In this document: piece by piece, positions 21,214 to 30,432 of the stretch
Position numbering within the stretch: position 1 is the first letter of the stretch
How the letters are laid out: each line of letters starts with the position of its first letter
DNA from: Bacillus smithii
Lineage (GTDB): Bacteria > Bacillota > Bacilli > Bacillales > DSM-4216
NCBI RefSeq assembly: GCF_001050115.1
Contig: NZ_CP012024.1
Location: 2,460,001 to 2,524,000 of the forward strand
DNA: 64,000 nucleotides
Direction: 5' to 3'
Position numbers and translations under genes: made by a program
Notes under the pieces: model-generated
The model's database searches: none
The model's input: only the letters and a program-made list of their open reading frames with translations
Told to the model about the DNA's origin: nothing

Positions 21214-21594
21214 TTACAATGCTTTTATATTTTGAGACTTCACTTGTACCGGGCCCATCCCTCTCGGCAATTCAATGGTTTCACGAGTCTGGGCACCTAA
21301 TGCTTCAGCTATATAATCAGCAGCAATATTCGGATTCAAATCGCCGCATGTATAAACGTCAATGCTTGCATATCCGTGCTCTGGGAAGCTATGAATCGTT
21401 AAATGTGATTCTGATATAATCACTACCCCGCTTACGCCTTGAGGAGCAAATTTATGAAATGCTACCTCTCTGATTTCTGCACCAGATTTCAATGCGGCTT
21501 CCACGAAGATTTTTTCAATTTGTTCCACATCGTTCAGTTTTTCAAATTCACAGCCCCAAAGTTCAGAAATGACATGACGACCCATTGTTTCCAT
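21214..21594 (-). CDS. speD: S-adenosylmethionine decarboxylase proenzyme
   Basis: A pyruvoyl enzyme making decarboxylated SAM for spermidine synthesis, class 1B, 126 residues. The self-cleavage serine is in [17 protein letters not shown]: cleavage before the Ser of ESHL gives the pyruvoyl alpha chain. The downstream DVYTCG cysteine is the proton donor of the family. AAAGGGGGAAACG precedes the ATG. It is downstream of gapB as in B. subtilis, but here it has its own promoter and a structured leader, and a strong terminator separates it from gapB. Confidence 0.96.
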   Translation of the reverse strand: METMGRHVISELWGCEFEKLNDVEQIEKIFVEAALKSGAEIREVAFHKFAPQGVSGVVIISESHLTIHSFPEHGYASIDVYTCGDLNPNIAADYIAEALGAQTRETIELPRGMGPVQVKSQNIKAL

Positions 21595-21653
21595 TGATCG
21601 TTTCCCCCTTTTACAAAATTTTTTTCGATCAAAAGAATATTTTTAAAAGTTTT

Positions 21654-21709
21654 ATAACTACCACGGGGGAAAGTTAGTCCGAAGAGGTCCTAACCCTTTA
21701 AGTAGTTAT
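21654..21709 (-). ncRNA. Structured element in the speD 5' leader
   Basis: In the roughly 137-nt speD leader, an 8-bp perfect closing helix (ATAACTAC / GTAGTTAT) encloses a smaller helix (GTTAG / CTAAC) and a GGG / CCC pairing chance. It is about 56 nt long and ends about 60 nt before the start codon. I do not recognise it as a known riboswitch class. A regulatory role is an inference. Confidence 0.45.
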
Positions 21710-21738
21710 GATTCCATTATAAGAAGTTCACGAATCAT

Positions 21739-21767
21739 AGTATACTTGGTTTAATATCTTTTTGCAA
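21739..21767 (-). promoter_or_regulatory. speD: Sigma-A promoter of speD
   Basis: TTGCAA (21762-21767), an exact 17-base spacer and TATACT (21739-21744) on the minus strand. The start of transcription would be near 21731. Confidence 0.75.
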
Positions 21768-21940
21768 TAATGTTTTTGTCGAATGCAGGCAAAAATCGTT
21801 TGTACTGTTAAGAAGGACCAACCCGGTTAAATAAAAAGGCTCCATATGACATGATTTTCAGTCTCAATGGATAGAACCTTTCGCTGGATTAAGCAAAAAA
21901 CGAACTCATCCATATCATAATAAAGCTAAACGTATCCCAT

Positions 21941-22012
21941 AAAAAAAGAGGCTGACTTTATAGGTCGCCCCTCTCCTAAGCACAAAGAGGGAGCCTGGCC
22001 CAGTCAACCTCT
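21941..22012 (-). terminator. Terminator after gapB
   Basis: A long hairpin with outer arms GAGGCTGACT / AGTCAACCTC and inner CCCTCT-type pairing, followed on the minus strand by TTTTTTTAT. The stretch 21768-21940 beyond it shows no gene. Confidence 0.7.
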
Positions 22013-22102
22013 GTAAAACAACAGTTTCTAGCTGGAAAACATATGCGAAGCTATGGTGCATCTTGTTAAACACGAAAACTAGCTTTTTTCAGTTTTTACG
22101 TT

Positions 22103-23137
22103 TCAACCAATTTTCATTTCAGCTTTTTTTTCCATTTCTTGCGCGACAAAAGTGGCCAACTCCACTACACGGCAGGAATAACCCCATTCATTGTCATACC
22201 AAGCCAACACTTTTGCCTTTTTTCCGCCGATGACGATCGTGGATAATCCATCGATTATGGCAGAACGTGAATCGGTATTAAAATCGATGGAAACAAGCGG
22301 TTCGGTAGTGAATCCAAGTTTTCCTTTTAAAGGACCTTGGCTGGCGGCAATAAACGCTTGATTAATTTCATCGGCCGTAACTTCCCGTCGCAAATCCACC
22401 ACTAAATCCACTAAAGACACGTTCGGAGTCGGCACGCGCAGCGCCATCCCATGCAGTTTTCCTTTCAATTGCGGCAGCACAAGCGCCAGCGCTTTAGCCG
22501 CCCCTGTAGTGGTCGGTATGATGGACTGGCCGCAGCTGCGGGCTCTTCGCAAATCTTTGTGAGGATTATCAATATTTTTCTGATCATTTGTATAAGCATG
22601 AACGGTTGTCATCAACCCATTTTCGATGCCGAATTCTTCATCCAGCACTTTCGCTACCGGCGCCAGACAGTTGGTGGTACAAGAAGCATTGGAAATAATA
22701 TGATGCTTTTCTATGTTTAAATCGCTTTCATTCACGCCCATGACAATCGTAACATCCTCATTTTTGCCGGGCGCCGTCAAAATGACTTTTTTCGCTCCGG
22801 CCTCAAGGTGAAGAGACGCTTTTTCACGGGAATTAAATTTGCCAGTTGCTTCAATCACGATATCTATTTGAAGATCTCCCCAAGGAAGCTCTGCTGGATT
22901 TCGGTTGTTTAATAATTGAATTTTTTTGTTGTTGACAATAATGGCGTTGTCTTCTGCTTCGACCTCTCCTTCAAACTTTCCATGATTGGAGTCATATTTA
23001 ATGAGATGAGCTAAAGTAGCAGCAGGGTAGCTTGCATTAATGGCTACAATATCTAATTTTTCTTCTAAAATGGCTCTTCGTAAAAACATCCTTCCTATGC
23101 GGCCAAAGCCATTGATTGCTATTCTCGCCTTCATCAT
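22103..23137 (-). CDS. gapB: Glyceraldehyde-3-phosphate dehydrogenase, gluconeogenic (GapB type)
   Basis: An NADP-preferring GAPDH that runs 1,3-bisphosphoglycerate reduction in gluconeogenesis, 344 residues. The N-terminal Rossmann motif is INGFGRIGRMF. VAINASY after strand 2 replaces the acidic NAD-binding residue of GapA. The catalytic Cys is in SNASCTTNCLAP, and the His in MTTVHAYTNDQ. The overall sequence follows B. subtilis GapB rather than GapA. It starts at ATG 23137, seven bases after AGGAGG. In B. subtilis gapB is repressed by CcpN on glucose; two matching operators lie just upstream here. Confidence 0.95.
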   Translation of the reverse strand: MMKARIAINGFGRIGRMFLRRAILEEKLDIVAINASYPAATLAHLIKYDSNHGKFEGEVEAEDNAIIVNNKKIQLLNNRNPAELPWGDLQIDIVIEATGKFNSREKASLHLEAGAKKVILTAPGKNEDVTIVMGVNESDLNIEKHHIISNASCTTNCLAPVAKVLDEEFGIENGLMTTVHAYTNDQKNIDNPHKDLRRARSCGQSIIPTTTGAAKALALVLPQLKGKLHGMALRVPTPNVSLVDLVVDLRREVTADEINQAFIAASQGPLKGKLGFTTEPLVSIDFNTDSRSAIIDGLSTIVIGGKKAKVLAWYDNEWGYSCRVVELATFVAQEMEKKAEMKIG

Positions 23138-23151
23138 TCCGGCTCCTCCTA

Positions 23152-23195
23152 TATGTTATACTTTTAAGGGAATTAACTAAAATTAGTATAACATA
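23152..23195. promoter_or_regulatory. Inverted pair of CcpN-like operators upstream of gapB
   Basis: TATGTTATACT is found at 23152-23162 on the plus strand, and as its exact reverse complement AGTATAACATA at 23185-23195. Both match the published CcpN consensus TRTGHYATAYW at all 11 positions. The second copy contains a TATACT that can serve as the -10 box. The sites lie 15-58 bases before the gapB start codon. Confidence 0.75.
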
Positions 23196-23284
23196 TTTCA
23201 TTTTTAATGGAATGATTATTTTGCATATTTTTTTGACCATCCCTTTTTATACCATCACAAAAGTTCACCATGCTATCCATAAAA

Positions 23285-23319
23285 CAAAAAGGCTGTCCAA
23301 TCTTCAGACAGCCTTTTGT
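23285..23319 (-). terminator. Terminator after coaE
   Basis: The inverted repeat AAAAAGGCTGTC / GACAGCCTTTTGT touches the coaE stop. TTTTTGTTTT follows on the minus strand. Confidence 0.85.
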
Positions 23320-23922
23320 TTACGGGCGGAGGGCCCATATTTCGATGATATGTTCCAACTGTTTTTTTGTTTCGGTAATGGTCCCATTGTTATTGATCAC
23401 TGCATCCGCTTTACTGGCTTTTTCTTCAAGAGACATTTGTGCCGAGATTCGAATCTCGGCAGCCTCTTTATCTAAACCGTTTCGTTTCATCAGTCGTTGA
23501 AGCTGTATGTTTTCATCTACATAGACCACGATGGTTTTATCCACCATCCATGTCAGTCCGCTTTCAAAAAGAAGCGGAATATCTAAAAAAATCGTTTGCT
23601 TTCCATTCCGAATGGCCTGCTCTTTTTCCAAAAGCATCTGTTTTCGAACAGCCGGATGTACAATAGCGTTCAGTTGAAGTCTTTTCTGCTCGTCGCGAAA
23701 TACGAGGTCGCCAAGCTTAGGTCGGTTAATTTCCCCATTCTCCAACAGAATGTCTTTTCCGAATGTCTCCACTATTTTTTTATAAGCCTCTTCTCCAGGT
23801 TGAACGACAATCCTTGCGGCAACGTCGGCATCAATCACTGTAAAGCCCTTTTCTTTCAAAAGACTTGATACCGTGCTTTTTCCACTGGCGATGCCGCCGG
23901 TTAAACCGATAATGGCAGCCAT
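23320..23922 (-). CDS. coaE: Dephospho-CoA kinase
   Basis: The last step of coenzyme A synthesis: it phosphorylates the 3'-OH of dephospho-CoA. The product is 200 residues with P-loop GLTGGIASGKST (residues 6-17), DADVAARIVV after strand 2, and the LID region with RLMKRNGLD. AAAGGGGGG lies before ATG 23922. In B. subtilis it is also between gapB and ytaF. Confidence 0.97.
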   Translation of the reverse strand: MAAIIGLTGGIASGKSTVSSLLKEKGFTVIDADVAARIVVQPGEEAYKKIVETFGKDILLENGEINRPKLGDLVFRDEQKRLQLNAIVHPAVRKQMLLEKEQAIRNGKQTIFLDIPLLFESGLTWMVDKTIVVYVDENIQLQRLMKRNGLDKEAAEIRISAQMSLEEKASKADAVINNNGTITETKKQLEHIIEIWALRP

Positions 23923-23975
23923 TTGCGTCCCCCCTTTTCCATTCTTGTCATCGTATGAAAGATACTAGGTCTCTT

Positions 23976-24617
23976 TTAACCAATTTTCCAAAATCCAATT
24001 AACATTAACAGCAATCCGGGGAGATACGTTAATCTTTGCACCCATTGCCTCTTGGAAAATACGGACCCCATCTTCAGCCCGGCAGAAACAAATATTAGAC
24101 TCATAATGGCAACGGATGCGGATAAAAAAACGGGAGAATAGCCAAGCATGGCCGCTCCCAATCCGGCTCCGAAAGCATCAAGGGATAAAGCAATTCCAAG
24201 CATGACCGCTTCCAGGCCCGTAATCGTTCCCGATCGATCAAAATCCGCTTTTGTCGGCGTCTTTAAAATACTAATCACTAAACCGACGGACTTTAATTCC
24301 AATTTAAAAATCATCTTTTCATGCGGAAGCTCTTCTTCATCTTTTTGATGGCTGCGAAAAAGCGGAAAAAGCGCCCATGCTCCCAAACCGATCAAAATAA
24401 TGCCGCCAATCAGCGATGCCAAATGCGGGGACAATATCTGGCCGAATAAGCGGCCGATCATCATTGCCAGCAGCAAAGCCACACCTGAACAGCAAGAAAG
24501 AATCACGACAGACTTCAAAGGGAGTTTCATTTGTTTGATGCCGTAGGCAAGTCCCGTACTGAAATTATCAAGACTAACCGCAAACGCAAGTAAGAGTAAA
24601 GAAAAGAATGATCCCAT
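23976..24617 (-). CDS. ytaF: Sporulation membrane protein YtaF
   Basis: A 213-residue polytopic membrane protein with six likely membrane segments arranged as two related halves. The repeated motif AFAVSLDNFSTGLAYG near the start and ALSLDAFGAGLGAAMLG near residue 135 shows the duplication, as in MntP-like small transporters. Its biochemical role is unknown; B. subtilis YtaF is linked to sporulation. I chose ATG 24617, nine bases after AAGGAG, which gives MGSFFSLLLLAFAVS. A 21-residue upstream extension is not supported. Confidence 0.88.
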   Translation of the reverse strand: MGSFFSLLLLAFAVSLDNFSTGLAYGIKQMKLPLKSVVILSCCSGVALLLAMMIGRLFGQILSPHLASLIGGIILIGLGAWALFPLFRSHQKDEEELPHEKMIFKLELKSVGLVISILKTPTKADFDRSGTITGLEAVMLGIALSLDAFGAGLGAAMLGYSPVFLSASVAIMSLIFVSAGLKMGSVFSKRQWVQRLTYLPGLLLMLIGFWKIG

Positions 24618-24703
24618 TTGTGCAATCTCCTTCCTATCTGCCTGAAAATAATATATGGAAGGAGCTCGCCCATTGTTCATTCGTTTTCAAACGGCCGACA
24701 ATG

Positions 24704-25522
24704 TCAATGCTGACAGTTTGAGCAAAAATGTGTGCCGCGGCCAGCGACTTTTATTTTTTCGATAGGACGCCCACAGATCCGGCAAGGCTCCCCGTTTCTC
24801 GCATACACGAACAGTTGCAGCTGGTACGTCCCTTTCTTTCCTTGTGAATTCACATACGAGCGGACCGTGCTTCCGCCTTTATCGATGGCCTCTTTCAACG
24901 TAGTGATGATCTCCGCTCTTAGCTTTTCTATTTCCTTATCATTCAAATCCTGTGCTTTCCGCTCCGGATGAATCCCGGAACGAAACAACACTTCATCGAC
25001 ATAAATATTGCCGAGTCCAACCACTACTTTTTGATCCAGCAGAACAGCTTTAATCAATCTGCTGGTTTTTTTCAGTTGTTCTTTTAAAAAGGCGAATGTG
25101 AATGCATCAGAAAAAGGCTCCAGACCTAAGTGCGATAAAGGAGGAGCAAAAAATTCTTCTCCCTTTGGAAACAAATGAAACGTTCCAAATTTCCGTACAT
25201 CTCTGTACAACAGATGCGTACCGTCAGTAAAGTGGAACACTAAATGGGTATGAGGATCCGGCTCTATCTTTTCTTCCACACGATAGCGACCTTCCATCCG
25301 CAAATGCGATACAACAGAATAGTCATCAAAATGGAAAATCAAGAATTTCCCTCGTCTGGATATATCATGGATCGTCTGTCCGTTCAACGTTTTTCGAAAA
25401 GTGTCTGCGTCTGTATTTTGAATCATTTTCGGCCAACGGATCGTCACGTCTTTTATCGTTTTCCTCGTGGTTAAAGGAAGCAATGTTCGCCGAACGATTT
25501 CTACTTCCGGCATTTCAGGCAA
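24704..25522 (-). CDS. mutM: Formamidopyrimidine-DNA glycosylase (Fpg)
   Basis: A bifunctional glycosylase/AP lyase that removes 8-oxoguanine. The product is 272 residues. After Met removal the N-terminal Pro of PEMPEVE is the nucleophile, and the following Glu3 is catalytic. The H2TH helix contains GLGNIYVDEVLFRSGIHP, and the C-terminal zinc finger has CRICG and CSNC pairs. The start is TTG at 25522, eight bases after GGAGGTGAT; any later ATG would lose the catalytic proline. It lies directly after polA, giving a repair cluster. Confidence 0.97.
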   Translation of the reverse strand: MPEMPEVEIVRRTLLPLTTRKTIKDVTIRWPKMIQNTDADTFRKTLNGQTIHDISRRGKFLIFHFDDYSVVSHLRMEGRYRVEEKIEPDPHTHLVFHFTDGTHLLYRDVRKFGTFHLFPKGEEFFAPPLSHLGLEPFSDAFTFAFLKEQLKKTSRLIKAVLLDQKVVVGLGNIYVDEVLFRSGIHPERKAQDLNDKEIEKLRAEIITTLKEAIDKGGSTVRSYVNSQGKKGTYQLQLFVYARNGEPCRICGRPIEKIKVAGRGTHFCSNCQH

Positions 25523-25543
25523 AACCTATCACCTCCAAACCGC

Positions 25544-28174
25544 CTATTTAGCATCATACCAAGTGGGGCCATAGGCATAATCCACTTTTAGCGGAACTTT
25601 CAATTCAACCGCATGTTCCATTACATCTGGTACGATTTTTTTCATCGTTTCTATCTCATCGGGAGGAACTTCAAAAATCAATTCATCATGCACTTGAAGA
25701 AGCATTCTCGATTTAAGCTGTTCTTTCTTCAATCGTTCTGCCATATCAATCATTGCTTTTTTAATAATATCAGCAGCGCTTCCTTGTATTGGCGTATTCA
25801 TGGCCGTCCGCTCTGCAAAGCTGCGTACATTGAAATTTCGGCTTGTAATCTCCGGCAAATATCGTCTTCTATGAAGCAATGTGGTTACATAACCTTTTCG
25901 TTTCGCTTCTCTAACAATCTCATCCATATATTCTTTTACATCCGGATAAGAAGCAAAATAACGTTCAATAAACTGACCGGCTTCCTTTCTCGTAATCCCT
26001 AAATTTTGTGAGAGTCCATAATCGCTGATTCCATAGACAATCCCAAAATTAACGGCTTTCGCCTGTCTCCTCATATTGGATGTCACTTCTTCTTTTTGTA
26101 CATGAAAAACATCCATGGCCGTTTTGGTGTGGATATCCATATCCTCTCGGAAGGCTTCAATAAGCTTTTGATCACCGGATATATGAGCGAGAACCCGCAA
26201 TTCGATTTGTGAATAATCCGCTGAAAAGATGACCCAATCTTTTTCAGACGGGACAAAAGCTTGGCGGATTTTCCTTCCTTCTTCGAGTCTGATCGGGATG
26301 TTTTGCAAATTAGGATCTGCGGAACTCAGTCTGCCTGTCTGTGTAAGAGCTTGATTAAAGCGAGTATGCACTTTATGAGTATTTTGGTGAACGACTTTCA
26401 ACAGCCCATCTATATAAGTGGATTGCAATTTTCCTAGCTGGCGGTACTCCAAAATGTAGCGAACGATTTCATGACTGCTTTCCAATTTTTCCAATACATC
26501 GGCGGATGTGGAATAACCTGTTTTCGTTTTCTTTATCACCGGCAGCCCCATTTTTTCAAATAAAATATGCCCTAGTTGTTTAGGAGAGTTAATGTTAAAC
26601 TCTTGTCCGGCCAATTCATAGATTTCCTTTTCGATTTCCTGCAGCCTGTTGTGAAGTTCGTCACCCATTTCTGTCAACCGATCCACGTCCACCTTTACGC
26701 CTGTCCATTCCATATCGGCCAAAATCAAAGCAAGCGGCATTTCTAAATCGTAAAAAAGAGAGAGCTGATCATTTTCTTTCAGAACATCTCGACATGTTTC
26801 CGCCAATTTAGTAAGCCCCACCGCTTTTCTTGCAATATGCTCCTCATAAATTTCTCTGTCCGGGAGCTTTAATTTCGCCCCTTTTCCGTAGACCGCTTCG
26901 TCGGATTGCACTTCATTAAAACCATGAAGCTTAGCTACATCGGCAAAATCGGAAGGGGATTCAGACGGGTTAATTAAATAAGAAGCTAGCAGTAAATCAA
27001 ATTCAATCCCTTTCAGTTCAATTCCATGCCTCCGCAAGGCAATAACCGTACGCTTAGCATCAAACACCGTTTTCTTTTTCGTTTCGTCTTCAGCCCATTT
27101 TTTAAAAACAGGAGATTTTAAAGTTGATTCTGTCGGCAAATAAAAAATTCCTTTTTCATTTTGAACAGCCATACCGACAATGTCGCTAATGAAATAATTT
27201 TCACCAATCATCTCTAAATAAAAAGAATTTTCCTGTTCGAACAAATCCTCCGTGATTTCTTCGACAGTTTGATACTCCAATTTTTCTAATGGCTGCACTT
27301 CTGTTTCCTGAGTTTGATCTATTTTCTCCAGCAGAGACTGGAATCCAAGTTCCTTATAAATACTCTGAACTTTTTCCCAGTCCGGTCCTTGATACTCAAG
27401 TTCGTCAACCGTAATCCCTAAAGGAGCATCTCTTTTAATGGTTGCTAGTTCTTTGCTCATTAAAGCTTGTTGTTTATGTTCTTGAAGCCGTTCTTTTAGC
27501 TTTTTTCCGCTGATTTCATCAATAGAATCGACTACCTTTTCAACGGTTTCAAATTCTTTTAACAGTTTAATCGCCGTTTTTTCGCCGATTCCAGGGACTC
27601 CAGGAATATTATCCGAAGAGTCTCCCATCAAACCTTTCATGTCGATAATTTGTTGAGGGGTAAGACCGTATTTTTCTTTTACATGTTCCGGAGTGTATTC
27701 TTCAATATCGGTAATTCCCTTTCGACAGAGACAAACCGTTGTTTTCTCCGAAGCCAATTGGGTCAAATCTTTGTCTCCGCTGTAAATTTTGATTTCAAAA
27801 TCTTTTTTCTCCGCTTCTAATGAAAGGGTACCAATGATATCATCCGCTTCATAATTTTCCAGTTCAAATTGCGGAATGTGAAAAGACTTTAATAAATCGC
27901 GGATAAACGGAAATTGCTCCGATAGTTCCGGAGGCGTTTTTTGCCTGCCGCCTTTATATTCCTTGAATGTTTCATGTCGAAAAGTCGTTTTGCCGGCATC
28001 AAATGCCACCAACATATGGGTTGGCTTTTCTTCCTCTAATATTTTGTTCAGCATCATCGTAAAGCCGTAAATCGCATTGGTGTGAATACCTTTTTCATTA
28101 TTTAATAACGGAAGGGCGAAAAAAGCACGGTATGCAATGTTGTTTCCATCTATCAAAATCAGTTTCTTCTTCAC
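25544..28174 (-). CDS. polA: DNA polymerase I
   Basis: The repair and Okazaki-fragment polymerase, 876 residues, the length in Geobacillus. The 5'-3' exonuclease spans about 1-290, with acidic motifs VAFDAGKTTFRHE and MGDSSDNIPGVPGIGEKTA (part of a longer stretch). The middle domain, about 300-470, lacks the catalytic Asp/Glu motifs of E. coli proofreading (EMIGENYFISDIV where DTET would be), so 3'-5' exonuclease activity is probably absent, as in related bacilli. The polymerase domain has motif A DYSQIELRVLAHIS, motif B RRQAKAVNFGIVYG and motif C QVHDELIFEV. The start is GTG at 28174 after GGGAGG. Confidence 0.97.
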   Translation of the reverse strand: MKKKLILIDGNNIAYRAFFALPLLNNEKGIHTNAIYGFTMMLNKILEEEKPTHMLVAFDAGKTTFRHETFKEYKGGRQKTPPELSEQFPFIRDLLKSFHIPQFELENYEADDIIGTLSLEAEKKDFEIKIYSGDKDLTQLASEKTTVCLCRKGITDIEEYTPEHVKEKYGLTPQQIIDMKGLMGDSSDNIPGVPGIGEKTAIKLLKEFETVEKVVDSIDEISGKKLKERLQEHKQQALMSKELATIKRDAPLGITVDELEYQGPDWEKVQSIYKELGFQSLLEKIDQTQETEVQPLEKLEYQTVEEITEDLFEQENSFYLEMIGENYFISDIVGMAVQNEKGIFYLPTESTLKSPVFKKWAEDETKKKTVFDAKRTVIALRRHGIELKGIEFDLLLASYLINPSESPSDFADVAKLHGFNEVQSDEAVYGKGAKLKLPDREIYEEHIARKAVGLTKLAETCRDVLKENDQLSLFYDLEMPLALILADMEWTGVKVDVDRLTEMGDELHNRLQEIEKEIYELAGQEFNINSPKQLGHILFEKMGLPVIKKTKTGYSTSADVLEKLESSHEIVRYILEYRQLGKLQSTYIDGLLKVVHQNTHKVHTRFNQALTQTGRLSSADPNLQNIPIRLEEGRKIRQAFVPSEKDWVIFSADYSQIELRVLAHISGDQKLIEAFREDMDIHTKTAMDVFHVQKEEVTSNMRRQAKAVNFGIVYGISDYGLSQNLGITRKEAGQFIERYFASYPDVKEYMDEIVREAKRKGYVTTLLHRRRYLPEITSRNFNVRSFAERTAMNTPIQGSAADIIKKAMIDMAERLKKEQLKSRMLLQVHDELIFEVPPDEIETMKKIVPDVMEHAVELKVPLKVDYAYGPTWYDAK

Positions 28175-28500
28175 TAGGCAACCTCCCTTTGTCTTCTCCT
28201 ACTTGTTATTCTACCATGCAAAGAACCGAAAAGAAAAAAGCGGTTTTCCATCCGCTTTTTCTTTATGGAGGCCCCTTCAATCATGAAAATGCGCCATTTC
28301 TCACTAATCGGGCACCAAGGACGTTCCACCATTTAACAAAACTATTTTATATGACAAAAGCTTGTTTTCCAATTGGATTCAATGAGCTGATTTCAAGCGG
28401 AGAGATCTATCAGAGGGCGATAAGCGGCCGTCCATCCTTTTTACGATCTTTATGACTTTTATAATGAAATCCGGATAGCAGCTTTTGTTAAACTAATTGT
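28175..28500. other. Intergenic region where phoR would be expected
   Basis: No coding sequence is seen in these 326 bases in any frame, and no histidine-kinase remnant. A terminator (arms AAAAAAGCGG / CCGCTTTTT, 28234-28261, minus strand) separates phoP from polA. A TAGAAT at about 28210 could be the polA -10 box, but the -35 is weak. Confidence 0.7.
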
Positions 28501-29211
28501 TTATTTTGGCTCTTCAAATTTATAGCCGATTCCTCTGATGGTCTTAATATATTGGGGTTTTTTCGTATTATTTTCGATTTTTTCACGCAAATGGCTAATA
28601 TGAACATCTACAATTCGCGTATCGCCGGCAAAATCATAATTCCAAACCGCATTTAGAAGCTGGTCTCTTGATAAAACTCGGCCTTTGTTTTTAATTAAAT
28701 ATAGGAGCAGCTCAAATTCTTTTGGCGTCAATTCCAAAAGTTGATCTTTATAATAAGCCTCGTACAGATGTTGATAAATGGTCACATCGCCGACTTGCAG
28801 AAAATCAGGTTCTTGCGACTGTTCACTTTGTGGTTCCGTAAGAAACTGCTGTCTTCTTAAGATCGCTTTCACCCTGGCCATCAATTCACGAGGGCTGAAT
28901 GGCTTCGTCATATAATCATCAGCACCAAGTTCCAATCCAAGAACTTTATCCACTTCTTCATCTTTGGCGGTCAACATCAAAATGGGGGTCATGATTTTTT
29001 GCTGTCGAAGCTGTTTGCAAACCTCCATGCCATCCAATTTTGGAAGCATCCAATCCAATATAATCAAATCCGGTTTCTCATTGAATACTTTTTGCAGAGC
29101 CTCTTCACCGTCATACGCAGAACTTGTTTGGAACCCCGCTTGCTCTAAATTATATTGGATCAATGTAACGATAGATGATTCATCATCGACAATCAAAATG
29201 TTTTTTTTCAT
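28501..29211 (-). CDS. phoP: Two-component response regulator PhoP
   Basis: An OmpR/PhoB-class regulator of 236 residues. The receiver domain (about 1-118) has the acidic pair in VDDESS, the phospho-acceptor Asp in LIILDWMLPKLDG, Thr in MLTAKDEE and Lys in MTKPFSPREL. The winged-helix DNA-binding domain (about 135-236) contains LELTPKEFELLLYL and RIVDVHISHLREKIE. It is named by position next to mdh and by sequence. In B. subtilis it controls phosphate starvation with the kinase PhoR, whose gene normally follows directly; here it does not. Confidence 0.93.
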   Translation of the reverse strand: MKKNILIVDDESSIVTLIQYNLEQAGFQTSSAYDGEEALQKVFNEKPDLIILDWMLPKLDGMEVCKQLRQQKIMTPILMLTAKDEEVDKVLGLELGADDYMTKPFSPRELMARVKAILRRQQFLTEPQSEQSQEPDFLQVGDVTIYQHLYEAYYKDQLLELTPKEFELLLYLIKNKGRVLSRDQLLNAVWNYDFAGDTRIVDVHISHLREKIENNTKKPQYIKTIRGIGYKFEEPK

Positions 29212-29341
29212 GGATATGAATCCCGCCCTCTTTTCATTTTTGCTTCTTCTCTTCCATTATATTAGTAATCGTTCGCTGTCAAAAGCTCTTTTCACGATTA
29301 TTTGCAAGAGATAAAGGGATTGATTGAAAAAAGGCAAAAAG

Positions 29342-29392
29342 AAAAGCTCTATGAGAACGATTCGGTAAACGATCGCGCTTCATAGAGCTTTT
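29342..29392 (-). terminator. Terminator after mdh
   Basis: A 13-bp perfect stem AAAAGCTCTATGA / TCATAGAGCTTTT with a long internal loop, followed by TCTTTTTG on the minus strand. Confidence 0.8.
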
Positions 29393-29408
29393 CCTAACGA
29401 ATGAAAGT

Positions 29409-30347
29409 TTATACTAAAGAAGCCATGACGTTGCGTACGGAATCTGCCGATTTAGCTAGTGCAGCTTTTTCTTCTTCCGTCAGCTCCAATTCGATCACTT
29501 TTTCAATTCCGTTTGCGCCAAGAATGGTCGGAACTCCAAGATAGATTCCTTCAAATCCGTATTCACCCTCTAAATAGGCAATGGCCGGAAGAATGCGGCG
29601 TTGGTCTTTCACGATGGCTTCCACCATTTCTACCAAAGAGGCTGCAGGTGCGTAATAAGCAGACCCATTGCCAAGGAGATTGACAATTTCACCGCCGCCT
29701 TTGCGAGTGCGTTCCACAATGGCATCTAAGCGATCTTTCGGAATTAACGTTTCAAGCGGAATTCCCCCGGCATAAGAGTAGCGCACAAGCGGAACCATAT
29801 CGTCGCCATGCCCGCCCAGAACAAAACCAGTGACATCTTTTACGGAAACATTCAATTCCTGCGCGACAAAAGTACGGAAACGAGCAGTATCGAGCACCCC
29901 TGATTGACCAATGACACGGTTTTTAGGGAATCCGGATTCTTTAAAAACCGTATATGTCATGGCATCGACAGGATTTGTCAGCACAATGATGTAGCAGTTT
30001 GGAGAATATTTCACCACTTCTTTCGTAACGGCTTTCATTATCTTTTGGTTTGTTTGTACAAGATCATCGCGGCTCATACCAGGCTTACGGGCAATTCCAG
30101 CTGTGATGACCACAACGTCTGAATCTTTTGTTTCTTCGTAATTGGAAGTACCCGTAATATTGGCATCGAACCCTTGGACAGGACTAGCTTCCAGCATATC
30201 TAAAGCTTTCCCTTTTGTAGGATTTTCCATGTTAGGAATATCGACCAAAACGACATCTCCAAGTTCTTTTTGAGCAAGTAAAAACGCTGTAGTTGCTCCC
30301 GTAAAACCGCCACCGATTACAGAGATTTTTTTACGCTTCAACGCCAA
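29409..30347 (-). CDS. mdh: Malate dehydrogenase
   Basis: An NAD-dependent LDH-like malate dehydrogenase of the TCA cycle, 312 residues. The Rossmann motif is [11 protein letters not shown], the substrate arginines lie in [16 protein letters not shown], and the catalytic His is in [10 protein letters not shown]. The start is TTG at 30347, eight bases after GGAGG. It is the third gene of citZ-icd-mdh. Confidence 0.97.
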   Translation of the reverse strand: MALKRKKISVIGGGFTGATTAFLLAQKELGDVVLVDIPNMENPTKGKALDMLEASPVQGFDANITGTSNYEETKDSDVVVITAGIARKPGMSRDDLVQTNQKIMKAVTKEVVKYSPNCYIIVLTNPVDAMTYTVFKESGFPKNRVIGQSGVLDTARFRTFVAQELNVSVKDVTGFVLGGHGDDMVPLVRYSYAGGIPLETLIPKDRLDAIVERTRKGGGEIVNLLGNGSAYYAPAASLVEMVEAIVKDQRRILPAIAYLEGEYGFEGIYLGVPTILGANGIEKVIELELTEEEKAALAKSADSVRNVMASLV

Positions 30348-30380
30348 GAGAAGTTCCTCCTTATTATGGATTTATATAAA

Positions 30381-30415
30381 GAAGCAGGCTCTCAACGATT
30401 TAAGAGCCCGACTTC
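30381..30415 (-). terminator. Hairpin between icd and mdh
   Basis: Arms GAAGCAGGCTCT / AGAGCCCGACTTC pair with one mismatch, and TTTATAT follows. It is perhaps a partial terminator or RNA-processing site that sets mdh level relative to icd. Confidence 0.5.
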
Positions 30416-30432
30416 TATCCAACAAATGGACA

